A stretch of 64,000 bases of DNA, taken from positions 1 to 64,000 of the forward strand of contig CAWKNX010000014.1 of the NCBI GenBank assembly GCA_963851085.1, written 5' to 3'. Source of the DNA: DATFVJ01 sp963851085. Lineage in GTDB: Bacteria; Actinomycetota; Actinomycetes; Streptosporangiales; Streptosporangiaceae. Below are positions 17,379-24,306 of this stretch, one piece after another (positions within the stretch are counted from its first letter, which is position 1; every line of letters begins with the position of its first letter). The position numbers and the translations under genes are program-made. The notes under the pieces were generated by a model. It saw only the letters and a list, made by a program, of their open reading frames with translations, ran no database searches and was not told the origin of the DNA.

Positions 17379-18203
17379 TCAGCCGCGCTGCGCGTGGGCC
17401 GACGCGTATAGGCACAACGCGGCGGCGGTCGCGAGGTTCAGGCTTTCTGCGCGGCCATAGATCGGAACGGCCACCGATTCGTCCGCCAAGCTCAGCGACT
17501 CGCCTGGCAATCCCCACGCCTCGTTGCCGAACAGCCACGCGGTCGGGACGGCCAGCGTGCCTGCGGCGATCACCTCATTGAGTGAGCGCTTGCCGCGGCC
17601 GTCCGCGGCCAGGATCTGGACCCCCGCCCCGCGCAGTGCCTCGATGACCGCCGCCAGCCGGGCGCCCGACACCACCGGCAGGTGGAACAGGCTGCCCGCG
17701 GACGCACGGACGCACTTGCCGTTGTAGGGGTCGACGGACGCGTCGGTGAAGATCACACCGGCTGCGCCGGCCGCGTCCGCCGTCCGCAGCACGGTACCCG
17801 CGTTGCCCGGATCGCGCGCGCGTGCGAGCACCGCGACCAGTCGCGGCGCCTGTGCGATCACATCGCCGAGCGGCACATCGACAAATCCGCAGACCGCGAC
17901 GATCCCCTGCGGGGTCGTGGTCTGCGCCAGCCCGGCCATGATCTCGCCGCTGACCATGTGCACGACCGCGCCTGCCTGCCTCGCCGCCGCGACAAGCGTG
18001 GCGTGCCGGGCAGACGCCTGGGCGGTCACGAACACCTCCCCGACCGCCGCGCCTGTCGCGAGTGCCGCGCCGACCGCCTGGGGGCCTTCCGCGAGGAACG
18101 CGCGTTCACGCTGGCGCAGCGCGCGCTTGGTCAGCCGGCGCGCAGCCTTGACCCGCGGCGAGCGAACGCTCGTGAGCTCGCTTCCTGCCGCGGCTTGATA
18201 CAT
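17379..18203 (-). CDS. RNA 2'-O-methyltransferase, SpoU/TrmH family
   Basis: This SPOUT-class enzyme probably methylates a ribose in rRNA using S-adenosylmethionine. The 274-residue product has an N-terminal substrate-binding part (KAARRLTKRALRQRERAFLAEGPQAV) and the knotted C-terminal domain with motif 1 ARDPGNAGTVLRTADAAG, motif 2 WLFGNEAWGLP and motif 3 VPIYGRAESLNLATAAALCLY. Position after rplT matches the tsnR/spoU gene of other actinobacteria. The ATG at 18203, 28 bases after the rplT stop, lacks a good ribosome site, so it is probably translated from the infC operon message. Confidence 0.92.
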   Translation of the reverse strand: MYQAAAGSELTSVRSPRVKAARRLTKRALRQRERAFLAEGPQAVGAALATGAAVGEVFVTAQASARHATLVAAARQAGAVVHMVSGEIMAGLAQTTTPQGIVAVCGFVDVPLGDVIAQAPRLVAVLARARDPGNAGTVLRTADAAGAAGVIFTDASVDPYNGKCVRASAGSLFHLPVVSGARLAAVIEALRGAGVQILAADGRGKRSLNEVIAAGTLAVPTAWLFGNEAWGLPGESLSLADESVAVPIYGRAESLNLATAAALCLYASAHAQRG

Positions 18204-18231
18204 GTGCGTGTGGGGGTGTGCTTCGTGGACG

Positions 18232-18621
18232 CTACGCCACCGCCGTGTCCGCCTGCGCGCCGGCCTCCGGCAGCGCCTTCTTGGCGACTTCCACAAGAGC
18301 AGCGAAAGCCTCCGCGTCGGTGACGGCAAGCTCGGCGAGCATGCGCCTGTCGACCTCGATCCCTGCGGAGTGAAGCCCCTGCACGAACCTGTTGTATGTC
18401 ATGCCATTCGCACGGGCCGCAGCGTTGATGCGCTGAATCCACAGTCGCCGGAAAGCGCCCTTGCGGTCTTTGCGGTCCCGGTAGGCGTACGTCATCGAGT
18501 GGAGAACCTGCTCCTTGGCCTTGCGGTACAGCCGTGACCGCTGGCCGCGGTAGCCGCTCGCCCGCTCGAGGACGGTCTTGCGCTTCTTGTGGGCGCCTGT
18601 CGCCCGCTTCACGCGTGCCAT
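18232..18621 (-). CDS. rplT: 50S ribosomal protein L20
   Basis: L20 is an early-assembly large-subunit protein that binds 23S rRNA and, in several bacteria, also represses its own operon. The 129-residue product has the strongly basic N-terminal helix (MARVKRATGAHKKRKTVLER) and the globular half FRRLWIQRINAAARANGMTYNRF. It is a little longer than the usual 118-120 because of an Ala/Glu-rich tail. It is the third gene of the infC-rpmI-rplT operon, 29 bases after rpmI. Confidence 0.98.
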   Translation of the reverse strand: MARVKRATGAHKKRKTVLERASGYRGQRSRLYRKAKEQVLHSMTYAYRDRKDRKGAFRRLWIQRINAAARANGMTYNRFVQGLHSAGIEVDRRMLAELAVTDAEAFAALVEVAKKALPEAGAQADTAVA

Positions 18622-18650
18622 GTTCCCTGACTCCCTCGGCTGGGCTCGGG

Positions 18651-18845
18651 CTACTTCCCGAGCAGTTTCTTGATCCTCTTCGCGTCCGCGTCGGACAGCA
18701 CCACGTCACGCCCTAGTCGCCGGGTGTACCGGGACGACTTGTGCTCGAGTAGATGGTTACGGTTGGCGCGGCGCCGCATCACCTTGCCGGAACCGGTAAG
18801 CCGGAATCGCTTGCCGGCCCCGCTGTGGGTCTTCATCTTCGGCAT
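18651..18845 (-). CDS. rpmI: 50S ribosomal protein L35
   Basis: The 64-residue basic protein begins MPKMKTHSGAGKRFRLTGSGKV, the family signature, and ends AKRIKKLLGK. The start at 18845 is fixed by this conserved N-terminus. It lies between infC and rplT, the standard bacterial order, but 261 bases separate it from infC, an unusually large and hairpin-rich gap. Confidence 0.98.
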   Translation of the reverse strand: MPKMKTHSGAGKRFRLTGSGKVMRRRANRNHLLEHKSSRYTRRLGRDVVLSDADAKRIKKLLGK

Positions 18846-19106
18846 GGTCGCCGTCGTCTCCGTCCTGTCGCGTGCCGCACGGCACGGTGTCTCCTCATGC
18901 CTGTCGGCACGGCGTCTTCTGCGTGCCTCGCGGCACGGCCTTCTCTTCGGCGGGCCGCGCCGCCGCGTCCTCGCACGTACGTACGCAGGCCGCAAGCCTG
19001 GCCCTATTGCGCAGCGCAAACTGCGCAGGGCAAGCGCGGCCCGCGGTGATCCGTGGGATGTATCCGGACCCGCGCTGTGCCCGCATGAAAAGCAGGCTAA
19101 CCGCTA
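18846..19106 (-). other. Hairpin-rich infC-rpmI intergenic region
   Basis: This region holds three short stems: cgtgccg/cggcacg (18871-18886), cgtgcc/ggcacg (18922-18937) and tgcgcag/ctgcgca (19008-19027, 6-nt loop). No gene is seen. The position upstream of rpmI-rplT would suit ribosomal-protein feedback control, but no known leader class was recognised. Confidence 0.4.
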
Positions 19107-19700
19107 TCAGCTACTGGCCGGCGCCTCGGGGCTGCGGCGTGCCCTGGGCACAGCGCGCGCGGCCGCCCGCTCGGCTTTGGCCTCGCTCTTCTTCCTGTTC
19201 GGCCCGATAACCATGATCATGTTCCTGCCGTCCTGCTTGGGCTGCGCCTCCACGAAGCCGAGTTCCTCGACGTCACCAGCTAGCCGCTGGAGCAGCCGGA
19301 ACCCTAGCTCCGGGCGGGACTGCTCGCGCCCGCGGAACATGATGGTCACCTTGACCTTGTCACCCTGCTTGAGGAACCGCTCGACGTGCCCCCGCTTGGT
19401 GGCGTAGTCGTGCGGGTCGATCTTCGGCCGGAGCTTGATCTCCTTGATGACCGTCTGCGCCTGGTTCTTGCGCGCTTCCCTGGCCTTGAGCGCGGACTCG
19501 TACTTGAACTTGCCGTAGTCCATCAGCTTGCACACCGGGGGTCGTGCGGTAGGCGCCACCTCCACCAGATCAAGGTCGGCCTCTTGCGCCAACCGGAGCG
19601 CATCGCCAATGGCGACAATCCCCACCTGCTCGCCATTCGGTCCGACGAGCCGGACTTCTGGGACCCGGATACGCTCGTTAATTCTCGGTTCGGGGCTGAT
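19107..19700 (-). CDS. infC: Translation initiation factor IF-3
   Basis: IF-3 binds the 30S subunit, keeps subunits apart and rejects non-AUG starts. The product has the N-terminal domain RINERIRVPEVRLVGPNGEQVGIV, the linker with KLMDYGKFKYE and the C-terminal domain PKIDPHDYATKRGHVERFL. No ATG, GTG or TTG in this frame fits. A perfect ribosome site, aaggaggt, stands three bases before an ATC codon (19700-19698) that opens ISPEPRINERIRV, so an AUC start is proposed, giving 197 residues. Rare AUU/AUC/AUA starts are known for infC and let IF-3 repress itself. The C-terminus has a basic Ala-rich tail. Confidence 0.93.
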   Translation of the reverse strand: MSPEPRINERIRVPEVRLVGPNGEQVGIVAIGDALRLAQEADLDLVEVAPTARPPVCKLMDYGKFKYESALKAREARKNQAQTVIKEIKLRPKIDPHDYATKRGHVERFLKQGDKVKVTIMFRGREQSRPELGFRLLQRLAGDVEELGFVEAQPKQDGRNMIMVIGPNRKKSEAKAERAAARAVPRARRSPEAPASS

Positions 19701-20024
19701 GTGACCTCCTTGGGCCTCACACCTGCCGCCGACATCTCCGGCGGCAGGACCTTTCTCGAACCTGTCAGGCGGGGACACGTTGCGGCACGGCGCCGCAAAA
19801 AGCCCCGCATGACATGCATGCGGGGCTATCGAACTGCGCCAACGGACACGGCACCGTCCATCAATAGGCTGATCCCCGGCACGGACATCGTCCGTGCCGG
19901 TAACCGCCCCATCCGGCCAGCGCGTAATCGCCCGGAATCGCAGCCATACCCGCCAGCCCGGAGCTGGCAAGGTGGGAGATAGCCTCCGCTTGCATGCCCG
20001 GTACAGGTGTACCGGGCTGGTTAG
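19701..20024 (-). promoter_or_regulatory. Structured infC leader with attenuator
   Basis: On the minus strand, between a candidate promoter and the infC ribosome site, five hairpins occur in order. They are gcccggtac/gtaccgggc (19996-20017), gccagc/gctggc (19952-19968), an 11-bp stem with 3-nt loop (19876-19900), a terminator with T-tract (19797-19827) and cctgccgcc/ggcggcagg (19722-19748). The last ends about 10 bases before aaggaggt. The arrangement suggests transcription attenuation plus control of ribosome access. The sensed signal is not evident. Confidence 0.5.
19797..19827 (-). terminator. Intrinsic terminator upstream of infC
   Basis: On the minus strand a perfect 10-bp stem, agccccgcat/atgcggggct (19801-19827, 7-nt loop), is followed directly by TTTTT. 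This is the clearest intrinsic terminator of the window. It lies about 100 bases upstream of the infC start, so it is either an attenuator in the infC leader or the end of the marR message. Confidence 0.75.
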
Positions 20025-20030
20025 CGATTG

Positions 20031-20036
20031 AGTCTA
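20031..20036 (-). promoter_or_regulatory. Candidate infC promoter -10 (TAGACT)
   Basis: The minus strand reads gcggTAGACTcaatcgc, a good actinobacterial -10 hexamer (TAnnnT). It is placed so that transcription would begin just before the first leader hairpin at 20017. No clear -35 TTGACA partner is seen. Confidence 0.35.
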
Positions 20037-20118
20037 CCGCACCGCGCCACGGCCTAGGCATGCCCGGCACTCGCGGTGATCCGGTGACCTGCAGGCGTCG
20101 CCGTGGCGTGCGCCACGG

Positions 20119-20730
20119 TCACTCCTGCTCCTGCTCGATCAGGTCGCCGAACCGGGCCACTGTCGAAAGCAGGAATCTGCGTATCACCGGCTCGTCGGCC
20201 GGCTCGATGTAGCCGAACGCCTCCTGCCAGCGGGCCGCCACGTGCGCGCGAGCGTCCCGCAGCTTCTCACGGCCCTCGCCGGTCAGGTGCAGATGGACCA
20301 CGCGCCGGTCACGGGCATCCCTGCGGCGGATCAGATACCCGTCCCGCTCGAGCACATCGGCGAGGTAACTCACCATGGGCGGCGTAACCCAGGACCGCGT
20401 CGCCACTTCGCCGGACCTGAGGCCATCCTCCTCGTCGAGCGCGGCGAGAACGCCGAGCCCGGCAGCGCTCACGCCGGTCCCCTCTGCCGTGTACCACCAG
20501 TAGGTGCCGATCAGGCGGGCGGCCAGGCCGGCCAGGCGTGCGACCGGCAACCGGTCAAGGGGCGTGTCGTCCCAATGGTCACCCCACCGGATCCCGTGTT
20601 CTCGCGCCGTGTTCGGCCGCCCCGAGTCAGCCGCACGCTCGTCCGCGACCCGCTCATCCGGCGCCGCCCGCTCATCCGGCGCCGCCCGCTCATCCGGCGC
20701 CGCCCGCTCATCCGGCGCCGTGTCGGTCAT
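20119..20730 (-). CDS. MarR-family transcriptional regulator
   Basis: The 203-residue product carries a winged helix typical of MarR: GLGVLAALDEEDGLRSGEVATRSWVTPPMVSYLADVLERDGYLIRRRDARDRRVVHLHLTGEG, with the wing motif DARDRR. These are usually dimeric repressors released by small ligands. The first 45 residues are disordered and contain DERAAP repeats encoded by an 18-bp tandem repeat. The ATG at 20730 gives MTDTAPDER; an open frame upstream is not needed. It lies between aroE and the infC leader, and its target is unknown. Position between two conserved gene blocks suggests it marks a rearrangement joint. Confidence 0.88.
   Translation of the reverse strand: MTDTAPDERAAPDERAAPDERAAPDERVADERAADSGRPNTAREHGIRWGDHWDDTPLDRLPVARLAGLAARLIGTYWWYTAEGTGVSAAGLGVLAALDEEDGLRSGEVATRSWVTPPMVSYLADVLERDGYLIRRRDARDRRVVHLHLTGEGREKLRDARAHVAARWQEAFGYIEPADEPVIRRFLLSTVARFGDLIEQEQE
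20651..20722. repeat. 18-bp tandem repeat in marR 5' end
   Basis: Four copies of cgctcatccggcgccgcc (20651-20668, 20669-20686, 20687-20704, 20705-20722, the last with two changed bases) encode repeated DERAAP on the minus strand. Degenerate copies continue to about 20633. Confidence 0.9.
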
Positions 20731-20803
20731 CTTCGTAGCCTGACCCGCCGGATACTTGGGAGTCAAATCATTCAGTAAATCAAGTATTGCCCCCGGGCGT
20801 ATC

Positions 20804-21643
20804 TCACGACCGGGCGGCAAGTTCGGCCAATCCCGCGGATCGCATGGCAGCGACGGGCGCGACGCGGCCCGTCATCAGCTCGACCTGCCGCGCGGCCTGG
20901 TGGACCAGCAGGTCAAATCCGCCGACCACGATCGACCCGGCGCTGCGGGCCAGGGCCGCGAGCCGGGTCGGCCACGGGTCGTACGCCACGTCGAACACCA
21001 CCCGGGGTGGAGGCCGCCCGCCAAGCAGCCACTCCGTGGCGGCGTCGGCCGCGCGCGGCGGCACAGTGCAGATGACAAGTTCCGCGGCGGCTGCACCCGC
21101 ACTCGGGTCACGGCCGGTGGCAAGCGCACGCACCCGGATGGCGACGTCAAGCCGTTTGGCTGCGGCTTCGAGTTCGCCGGACCGGCTCGTGTCGCGGATC
21201 GCGACGTCTACTTCCCGCGCACCGATCTCCCTGAGCGCGGCAAGCGCAGAACAGGCCGTGGCGCCGCCCCCGATGACGAGCGCGCTCGCCGTGCTCAGCG
21301 CCGTCACCCCCGCCTCCGCCAGTGCGGCGACCATCCCGCCCACATCGGTGTTGTAACCGAGCCTGCGGCCACCGGAAAACACCACCGTGTTGGCGCCACC
21401 GACGTCCACGGCGAGCGGGGCGATCTCGTCAAGCAATGGCAGCACTGCCCGTTTCAGCGGCATGGTCAACGACAAGCCCGCCCAGCGGTCGTCCAGCCCG
21501 TCAAGCAAGGCCGGCAGCCGGGCCTCGTCGCATTCGATCGCCGCATAGCTCCAATCGCGCAATCCGAGCGCCGCGTAGGCGGCCAGGTGCAGCGTCGGCG
21601 AGAGCGAATGGGTGACGGGCAAGCCGACGACAGCCGCCTTCAT
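20804..21643 (-). CDS. aroE: Shikimate dehydrogenase
   Basis: AroE reduces 3-dehydroshikimate to shikimate with NADPH in aromatic amino acid synthesis. The 279-residue product has the substrate motif VVGLPVTHSLSPTLHLAAYAALGL, SLTMPLK carrying the catalytic lysine, GANTVV, GYNTDVGG and the NADP-binding VIGGGATACSALAAL. One deviation is SLTMPLK where SVTMPLK/NVTxPxK is usual; the lysine is kept. It lies 33 bases after mltG, the order seen in mycobacteria. Confidence 0.95.
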   Translation of the reverse strand: MKAAVVGLPVTHSLSPTLHLAAYAALGLRDWSYAAIECDEARLPALLDGLDDRWAGLSLTMPLKRAVLPLLDEIAPLAVDVGGANTVVFSGGRRLGYNTDVGGMVAALAEAGVTALSTASALVIGGGATACSALAALREIGAREVDVAIRDTSRSGELEAAAKRLDVAIRVRALATGRDPSAGAAAAELVICTVPPRAADAATEWLLGGRPPPRVVFDVAYDPWPTRLAALARSAGSIVVGGFDLLVHQAARQVELMTGRVAPVAAMRSAGLAELAARS

Positions 21644-21676
21644 CGTCCGCCGTTCATCGCGCGGTACAGGCGGTGA

Positions 21677-23761
21677 TCATCCACCCTGGCCGAGGTTCTT
21701 CTCAAGCTCGGCCCTGAGCTGGACGAACGTGGCGTAGCTCGACGTGAACTCGGTCTGGCCGGTCGTGGGGTTCACCGTGACGAAGTAGAGCCAGGTGCCC
21801 TTGGCTGGGTGCAGTGCCGCCTGGATCGCGGCATCCCCCGGGCTGTCGATCGGGCCCGGCGGCAGCCCGGTGTGCCGGTAGGTGTTGTACGGGGAGTTGA
21901 CCAGAAGCTGCTGATTCGTGGCCAGAATCCCGTAGCGGTGCAGCGCGTACAGGACCGTGCTGTCCAGCTGCAGCGGCATGTTCGCGTCGAGCCTGTTGTA
22001 GATCACCCGCGCGATCTTGGGGAAATCGGCGACCCGGCCGCCCTCGGCCTGCACGAGACTGGCCACGACGATGGCGTCCGACGGGGTGAGGTTCACCGAT
22101 TTCGCGGTCGCGGCCAGGTTGATCTTCGTCGCCTCGCCGTCGAACTGCGCCACCATGGCGCGCAGCACGTCGGTCGCGGTCATCCGTGGCTGCACCGAAT
22201 AGGTGGCCGGGAACAGGTAGCCCTCCGGCTGGTTCCTCGCGTAGGACGGCAGGCCGAGCGCCGCCGGATGCGCGAGCGCCGCACGGAAGTCCGCGACCGG
22301 TAGGCCAGATTTCGTGCCGAGCGTGGTCACGATCTGGCTGGCGCGCAGGCCCTCCGGGATGGTGACCGCAAGCTGGATACGGGCTCCGGGGTTGAGCAGC
22401 AGGCCGAACGCGAGCGCCGCTTTCATGTGCCGGTGCATCCGGTAGAAGCCGGGCTCGAGCCCGGTCTGATGCGAACTCTGCTCCGCAGCCTTGACGAACG
22501 CCCGCGTGCTCGCGACGACGCCGAGGCCGAACAGCGTCTTGGCGACATCGGTGGCCGTCTGGTTCTGCTTGATCTGGACGGTGACGGTGCCCGAGCCCGA
22601 CCCGGAATAGTCCGGCGGTATCACGTACTGGCGCAGGAAGTGATACCCGACGATGCCACCACCGGACAGGAAGAGCGCGAGCACGAGCAGCGCGATCAGC
22701 GGAGCGCTGAAGCGCCGGCCACGGCGCCGCGGCCGCCCGTCACCGCGGCGCTTTCGCCGGCCTCCCGACCCCATCGGGACGATAGGCCCGCTTGCGTCGT
22801 CGCCGGATTCAGGCTCCCAGCCGTACGCGTGGCCCTGGTCATCCTGGTCGGCGTAGTCGCGCTGGAAACCCTGATCGGCGTCCTGTCCGGGATACGGGTC
22901 TGGATACGGGTCGGGCTCCGCGGGAACAGCGGGTATGGGCCCCGAGATGGCCGGCTGATCGTGCCACGGCGTCACGGGCATCGGGCCAGAGATCTCGGGG
23001 GGCCCGGGATCCATCTCGCCGGGCGGCGCCACCTGGCTGCCGTACCCGCCAGGCGAGGGATCGGCTGACGGCCGCAAGTACGGATCCGCGGGCACCGCCT
23101 GCCTGGCCGCCGCGGGGACCTGCGGCAGCGGGCCGGAGGCGTTCCAGTACCCGCCACTGCGCTCAGCAGCACCGCGGTAGCCGGGCCCGCCCGGTGCCTC
23201 CGGCCCGCCTGGTTGCGTCATACCGCCACGTTCAGGCGGAGGTCCCTGCGGCGGGCCGGATGGCCTGCCCGGGTAAGGATCCGCCGATGGCCCCGCTGAT
23301 GTGCCCCGAGATGGCTCCGGCCGGGCCCCACCGGCCGGGCCCGGGTACGGGTCTGGCCGCCCGCCACCATACGGGTCCGATGGCATACCGGGATATAGGT
23401 CACCGCGTCCGCCGGAGCCAGGCGCGGGCGCCTGGCTCCAGTGGGAGTACGGGTCCGTCGGTACACCGGAGTACGGGTCTGGCGGGTAGGAACTCCCCGC
23501 GGCGTGCTGCGACGGGTAGCGGTCCGGCTCGTAGGGCTCACCCGGCGGCCCGGCGTACGGGCCGGGCCCCGTTCCGTGGGCAGCCGGGGGCGGGCCGCCC
23601 GGGTGGAGGTCAGAAGGAGTCGCCAGGTACGGGTCTGGCGCTGGATCTGGATGCGGCTCCGGCTCGGCTGACGGCCGTGGTGCGCGGTGGCGTCCACGGC
23701 CCCTTTCCTGGCGGCCGCTATCTGGGGGGCCCTGGCCCGGCCGGCCACGTCCGTCGCTCAC
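21677..23761 (-). CDS. mltG: Endolytic murein transglycosylase MltG, long Pro-rich N-terminus
   Basis: MltG cleaves nascent peptidoglycan strands at the outer face of the membrane. In the 694-residue product, residues 1-350 are a cytoplasmic, disordered tail rich in Pro, Gly, Asp and Tyr with many DPY repeats and an Arg-rich end. A membrane segment follows (about 352-375, APLIALLVLALFLSGGGIVGY). Then come a LysM-like part and the YceG domain with the catalytic glutamate near 573 (VASLVQAEGG), NRLDANMPLQLDSTV and SPYNTYRHTGLPPGPI. The GTG at 23761 overlaps the ruvX stop (GTGA) and is preferred over the upstream GTG at 23797. Confidence 0.93.
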   Translation of the reverse strand: MSDGRGRPGQGPPDSGRQERGRGRHRAPRPSAEPEPHPDPAPDPYLATPSDLHPGGPPPAAHGTGPGPYAGPPGEPYEPDRYPSQHAAGSSYPPDPYSGVPTDPYSHWSQAPAPGSGGRGDLYPGMPSDPYGGGRPDPYPGPAGGARPEPSRGTSAGPSADPYPGRPSGPPQGPPPERGGMTQPGGPEAPGGPGYRGAAERSGGYWNASGPLPQVPAAARQAVPADPYLRPSADPSPGGYGSQVAPPGEMDPGPPEISGPMPVTPWHDQPAISGPIPAVPAEPDPYPDPYPGQDADQGFQRDYADQDDQGHAYGWEPESGDDASGPIVPMGSGGRRKRRGDGRPRRRGRRFSAPLIALLVLALFLSGGGIVGYHFLRQYVIPPDYSGSGSGTVTVQIKQNQTATDVAKTLFGLGVVASTRAFVKAAEQSSHQTGLEPGFYRMHRHMKAALAFGLLLNPGARIQLAVTIPEGLRASQIVTTLGTKSGLPVADFRAALAHPAALGLPSYARNQPEGYLFPATYSVQPRMTATDVLRAMVAQFDGEATKINLAATAKSVNLTPSDAIVVASLVQAEGGRVADFPKIARVIYNRLDANMPLQLDSTVLYALHRYGILATNQQLLVNSPYNTYRHTGLPPGPIDSPGDAAIQAALHPAKGTWLYFVTVNPTTGQTEFTSSYATFVQLRAELEKNLGQGG

Positions 23762-24300
23762 GGTGCCACCTCGACGGGTGAGTCCGGACCAGCGCACAGC
23801 AGTTCACCGGGTGGTTGCCCGGTGCTCCGCTCGGTGTCAAGCGCGGCCTGCAACAGCACGGCGGCTGCCGCCTTGTCCACCACCTCGCGCCTGGACCGCT
23901 CGTCCCTGCCACCCTGGCGCAGCGCACCGTGCGCCGTGACCGTAGTGAATCTTTCATCGAACAATCGCACGGGCAGTGGCGCCAGGCGGGTCGCGAGCCT
24001 GGCGGCGAATTCCCGCGCGCCGGCCGCGGCACGTCCTTCCCGCCCCGACAATGACGTGGGCAGGCCGACGACTACCTCAGCGACGCCGTGATCGGCGGCA
24101 AGCTTGGCGACGGCATCCACGTCACCACGGCCACGGCTGATGGTCGCAAGCGGCGATGCGAGCACGCCACCTGGATCGCTGCGTGCCACGCCCACGCGCA
24201 CCGAGCCGACGTCGATCCCGAGCCGCACGCCGCTCCGCACCGGGCGTTTCGCCGGCTCCGCCCGCTGCGCTGCTTTCCCTGCCTGCTCTGCCTCCCACAC
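23758..24300 (-). CDS. ruvX: RNase H-fold nuclease RuvX/YqgF
   Basis: This is a Holliday-junction-resolvase-like protein, implicated in 16S rRNA 5' processing in E. coli. The 180-residue product has the RNase H fold: the first catalytic aspartate in RLGIDVGSVRVGVARSDPGG, the glutamate in EVVVGLP, VRLFDERFTT and the last aspartate in VVDKAAAAVLLQ. The first 25 residues are extra and charged. It sits between alaS and mltG with GTGA coupling to mltG, the usual actinobacterial order. Confidence 0.92.
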   Translation of the reverse strand: MWEAEQAGKAAQRAEPAKRPVRSGVRLGIDVGSVRVGVARSDPGGVLASPLATISRGRGDVDAVAKLAADHGVAEVVVGLPTSLSGREGRAAAGAREFAARLATRLAPLPVRLFDERFTTVTAHGALRQGGRDERSRREVVDKAAAAVLLQAALDTERSTGQPPGELLCAGPDSPVEVAP

Positions 24301-24306
24301 ACCGTC

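Noticed and set aside
20651..20722. Repeat array considered as CRISPR
   Set aside because: The units are directly adjacent with no spacers and encode DERAAP in frame; no cas genes are present.
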